In this document: positions 11,870-12,292 of the stretch, piece by piece
How positions within the stretch are numbered: the first letter of the stretch is position 1
Layout: every line of letters starts with the position of its first letter
Assembly (NCBI GenBank): GCA_031259345.1
Contig: JAIRLQ010000187.1
Span: 1-12,292, forward strand
Origin: Treponema sp.
GTDB lineage: Bacteria; Spirochaetota; Spirochaetia; Treponematales; Breznakiellaceae
Direction of reading: 5' to 3'
Length of the DNA stretch: 12,292 nt
Position numbers and translations under genes: made by a program
Notes under the pieces: generated by a model
Databases searched by the model: none
Seen by the model: the letters and a program-made list of their open reading frames with translations, nothing else
What the model was told of the DNA's origin: nothing

Positions 11870-12292
11870 ATGAGAGTTACCACACGGGGACGTTATGCGC
11901 TTAGGGCATCTATTGCCCTTGCCAAAATTGGTAAAGCCGGAACTCCGGTGTCCATTAACCATCTGGCGGAAATAGAAAATATCTCTTCAGTATTTCTGGA
12001 GCAGATATTTTTCAAGCTCCGCAAGGCAGGAATAGTAAACTCCATCCGAGGGCCCGGGGGCGGCTTTTCTTTTGCCGTTCCCCTGGAAGAACTGACAGTC
12101 AGGCAAATACTCGAAGCTGCGGGGGAAGAACTTTGCTTAAACGCCTGTGACAAACACGGGCCAAAATGCACCAGAATAGGCGATTGTCTTTCCCATCATG
12201 TTTGGGACGATCTTGCCATACTGGTAAATAATTATTTTTCCGGCATTACCCTGGCAAGCCTTATCGATAACCGCGAGGATATTTTGAACGAC
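11870..12292 (+). CDS. Rrf2/IscR-type iron-sulfur-sensing regulator, 3' end outside the window
   Basis: The first 141 codons of an Rrf2-family winged-helix regulator; the frame is open at the window edge. The start MRVTTRGRYALRASIALAKI is typical. The DNA-binding helix region VFLEQIFFKLRKAGIVNSIR leads into the wing GPGGGFSFA. The sensing segment has Cys89, Cys93, Cys100, Cys106 and His109 in CLSHHVWDDL, matching the IscR 'C...C...CLTHALWRDL' region that binds a [2Fe-2S] cluster. The C-x5-C spacing between 100 and 106 agrees with IscR; the first cysteine is spaced C-x6-C from Cys93 or further from Cys89, so the ligand set may differ. The alignment to IscR runs almost to its end, so only a few residues should be missing. 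Iron-sulfur assembly genes (iscS, iscU or suf) commonly follow such regulators, but they are beyond the window. It would act in the cytoplasm as a cluster-dependent repressor or activator. Confidence 0.88.
   Translation, partial: MRVTTRGRYALRASIALAKIGKAGTPVSINHLAEIENISSVFLEQIFFKLRKAGIVNSIRGPGGGFSFAVPLEELTVRQILEAAGEELCLNACDKHGPKCTRIGDCLSHHVWDDLAILVNNYFSGITLASLIDNREDILND

Overview
The window looks like a piece of a chromosome from a host-associated spirochete, most likely a Treponema of the insect- or animal-gut type. This is inferred from the gene families, not proven. The signs are mid-range GC with many T-rich and A-rich signal peptides, lipoproteins with relaxed lipoboxes, a decayed gene of the Rpn/PD-(D/E)XK nuclease-transposase family that is abundant in gut treponemes, an LPP20-type periplasmic protein, and an unusually long uracil phosphoribosyltransferase. 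No rRNA, tRNA, CRISPR array or intact insertion sequence was seen.

Layout. Bases 1-75 hold nothing I can identify. Bases 76-519 (minus strand) are the C-terminal half of an Rpn-like nuclease gene broken by at least two frameshifts. It abuts the start of a 693-residue membrane protein (518-2599, +) with a signal peptide, a periplasmic domain laid out like an M28 aminopeptidase but apparently without its metal ligands, eight membrane segments and a soluble tail. Convergent to it is a two-gene minus-strand unit: a DUF503/YlxP-like protein (3256-3543), then an LppM/DUF3153-like lipoprotein (2621-3253). Only 25 bp separate the DUF503 gene from the divergent giant gene 3569-8629 (+). That gene encodes a 1686-residue secreted, beta-rich protein ending in Phe, whose architecture resembles SprA, the outer-membrane translocon of the Bacteroidota type IX secretion system.

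The giant gene overlaps by 45 bp, tail to tail, with a TPR lipoprotein (8585-9613, -). The TPR lipoprotein is translationally coupled (ATGA overlap) to an extended uracil phosphoribosyltransferase gene, upp (9610-10695, -). Upstream lies a broken LPP20-type gene (10809-11233, -). It is divergent from a small XRE/Cro-type regulator (11383-11715, +), across an intergenic region with two perfect inverted repeats. The window ends inside an IscR/Rrf2-type regulator gene (11870 to the edge, +) with a strong Shine-Dalgarno sequence.

How they may work together. Five of the eight apparently intact genes encode export-linked or envelope proteins: a polytopic membrane protein, two lipoproteins, a giant outer-membrane barrel, and a YlxP-like protein co-transcribed with one of the lipoproteins. 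The best candidate for something under-described is the SprA-like barrel outside the Bacteroidota, with a TPR lipoprotein convergent to it as a possible partner. Other points are a perfect 14-bp inverted repeat over an internal start codon of the TPR lipoprotein gene, and a recurring pattern of start codons with no Shine-Dalgarno sequence and a -10-like hexamer only 6-12 nt upstream, which suggests leaderless or nearly leaderless transcripts.
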